From Cedecea colo (GTDB lineage Bacteria; Pseudomonadota; Gammaproteobacteria; Enterobacterales; Enterobacteriaceae), in assembly GCF_011808225.1 (NCBI RefSeq), contig NZ_SOYS01000008.1, forward strand, positions 1 through 64,000: a DNA stretch of 64,000 bases, in the 5' to 3' direction. The translations under genes were made by a program, and so were the position numbers. The notes under the pieces are model-generated. The model was not told the origin of the DNA, ran no database searches, and saw only the letters and a program-made list of their open reading frames with translations. This document shows, piece after piece, positions 62,776 through 64,000 of this stretch (position 1 is the first letter of the stretch; the number at the start of each line of letters is the position of its first letter).

Positions 62776-63291
62776 ATGGATTACTTTACCCTCTTTGGGT
62801 TACCGGTCGGCTTCACCGTCAACACCGAGCTGCTGGCTACCCGTTACCAGGAGCTGCAACGTCAGTTCCATCCGGATAAATACGCCAGCCGCCCTCAGGC
62901 GGAGCAACTGTTGGCGGTGCAACAATCTGCGACCATCAATCAGGCCTGGCAAACGCTGCGTCACCCTCTGCTGCGCGCCGAGTATATTCTCTCCCTTCAC
63001 GGTTTTGATCTCGCAAACGAGCAGCATACCGTGCGCGATACCGCGTTTTTGATGGAGCAGCTCGAACTGCGCGAAGAGCTTGATAACATCGAGCAGGCGA
63101 AAGATGCCGGGCGCCTTGAAAGCTTCGCAAAAGGCGTTGATGCGATGGTGAAAACGCGCAGCGCGCAGATGGTGCAGCAGCTGGATAACCAGGACTGGAT
63201 GCAGGCGGCGGATACCGTGCGTAAACTGCGTTTTCTCGATAAACTGCGCAGCCAAATAGAACAACTCGAAGAAAAGCTGCTCGATTTTTAA
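62776..63291 (+). CDS. hscB: Fe-S assembly co-chaperone HscB
   Basis: A 171-residue J-domain protein. The N-terminal J domain has the HPD motif in [14 protein letters not shown], which stimulates HscA ATPase. The C-terminal helical domain (~90-171) binds IscU. Start [10 protein letters not shown] fits E. coli HscB exactly. hscA starts 13 bp later. Confidence 0.97.
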   Translation: MDYFTLFGLPVGFTVNTELLATRYQELQRQFHPDKYASRPQAEQLLAVQQSATINQAWQTLRHPLLRAEYILSLHGFDLANEQHTVRDTAFLMEQLELREELDNIEQAKDAGRLESFAKGVDAMVKTRSAQMVQQLDNQDWMQAADTVRKLRFLDKLRSQIEQLEEKLLDF

Positions 63292-63304
63292 CTGGAAGCT
63301 CAAA

Positions 63305-64000
63305 ATGGCGTTATTACAAATCAGTGAGCCCGGCCTGAGCGCCGCACCGCACCAGCGTAAACTGGCTGCGGGCATCGACTTAGGTACCACCAACTCTCTG
63401 GTGGCAACCGTGCGCAGTGGTCAAGCCGAAACTCTGGCTGACCGCGAAGGGCGCCATCTGTTACCTTCAGTCGTACACTACCAGCAAGACGGCCTGAACG
63501 TGGGCTGGGACGCGCGTGCTCAGGCAGCGCTTGACCCGGCGAACACGGTCAGCTCCGTAAAACGTCTGATGGGCCGTTCTCTGGCCGACATTCAGGCGCG
63601 CTATCCCCACCTTCCTTATTATCTCAGGGCCAGCGAAAACGGCCTGCCGATGATCGAAACGCCTGCGGGATTGCTTAACCCCGTGCGCATTTCCGCCGAC
63701 ATCCTCAAGGCGCTTTCCGCGCGTGCTACCGAAGCGCTGGAAGGTGAACTTGATGGCGTGGTGATTACCGTTCCCGCCTATTTCGACGATGCGCAGCGTC
63801 AGGGCACCAAAGACGCGGCGCGTCTGGCTGGCCTGCATGTGCTGCGCCTGCTGAATGAACCGACCGCGGCGGCTATCGCTTACGGACTGGACTCCGGCAA
63901 AGAAGGCGTTATCGCCGTTTATGACCTGGGCGGCGGCACTTTTGACATTTCTATTCTGCGCTTAAGCCGCGGCGTGTTTGAAGTGCTGGCAACCGGCGGC
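63305..64000 (+). CDS. hscA: Fe-S assembly chaperone HscA (5' part, runs off window)
   Basis: The first 232 residues of an Hsp70-type chaperone that, with HscB, drives cluster transfer from IscU. ATPase-domain motifs: [12 protein letters not shown] (phosphate 1), [28 protein letters not shown] and [13 protein letters not shown] (phosphate 2). E. coli HscA is 616 aa, so about 380 residues plus fdx and iscX should lie beyond the window. Confidence 0.97.
   Translation, partial: MALLQISEPGLSAAPHQRKLAAGIDLGTTNSLVATVRSGQAETLADREGRHLLPSVVHYQQDGLNVGWDARAQAALDPANTVSSVKRLMGRSLADIQARYPHLPYYLRASENGLPMIETPAGLLNPVRISADILKALSARATEALEGELDGVVITVPAYFDDAQRQGTKDAARLAGLHVLRLLNEPTAAAIAYGLDSGKEGVIAVYDLGGGTFDISILRLSRGVFEVLATGG

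Overview
The window is a chromosomal segment of an Enterobacteriaceae bacterium. Most proteins are close to their E. coli K-12 counterparts and the gene order follows the E. coli rrnG–iscS interval. It opens with the last bases of a 23S rRNA gene and its 5S gene, and ends inside hscA. I place it among Enterobacter/Klebsiella/Cedecea-like enterics, but the sequence alone does not fix the genus.

Layout: 23S end, 5S; kgtP, yfiM, pssA, patZ, tapT, trxC, yfiF, ung (1-9.8 kb); grcA under two FNR boxes, srmB, trmN6, nadB (10-14.4 kb); the sigma-E operon rpoE-rseA-rseB-rseC, then lepA-lepB, rnc-era-recO, pdxJ-acpS, yfhL, yfhH, pgpC, tadA, mltF (14.4-28.2 kb); purL, the small RNA GlmY, and glrK-qseG-glrR-glnB (28.4-37 kb). 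After a 13.5-kb histidine/urocanate (hut) island the backbone resumes with hmp, glyA, yphA, hcaT, csiE, a DUF1007/NicO metal-transport pair, suhB, trmJ and the isc operon (50.5-64 kb). eamB/yfiE (normally by grcA) and yfhR (normally by csiE) are absent here.

The hut island (37078-50489) lies between glnB and hmp, which are neighbours in E. coli. It encodes the five-step, Pseudomonas-type route: urocanase (HutU), imidazolonepropionase (HutI), formimidoylglutamate deiminase (HutF) and N-formylglutamate deformylase (HutG), with the repressor HutC, HutD and an NCS1 permease. A second, divergent operon encodes a complete betaine-type (OpuC/OsmU-like) ABC transporter. Its last gene is a HutH-family lyase in which the Ala-Ser-Gly triad that forms the MIO cofactor is missing, and several substrate-site residues are changed. 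A bona fide urocanase next to a cofactor-less lyase joined to a quaternary-amine transporter suggests that the lyase releases trimethylamine from a trimethylated histidine (hercynine/histidine betaine), making urocanate for the Hut enzymes. This is the most novel proposal in the window, and it is an inference.

The island's control region (44890-45268) reads as two divergent sigma-54 promoters. Each has a HutC operator over its predicted start site. Between them lie two NtrC-like sites 32 bp apart and an IHF site. This would require both nitrogen limitation and inducer. Other legible control sites are GlrR enhancers and a sigma-54 promoter at glmY, a NadR box at nadB, PurR boxes at purL and glyA, a sigma-E promoter at rpoE, an NsrR-like site at hmp and tandem IscR sites at iscR. 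A dispersed hairpin element with covarying stems and a constant CGTGG loop occurs three times (after yfiF, glmY and glyA).
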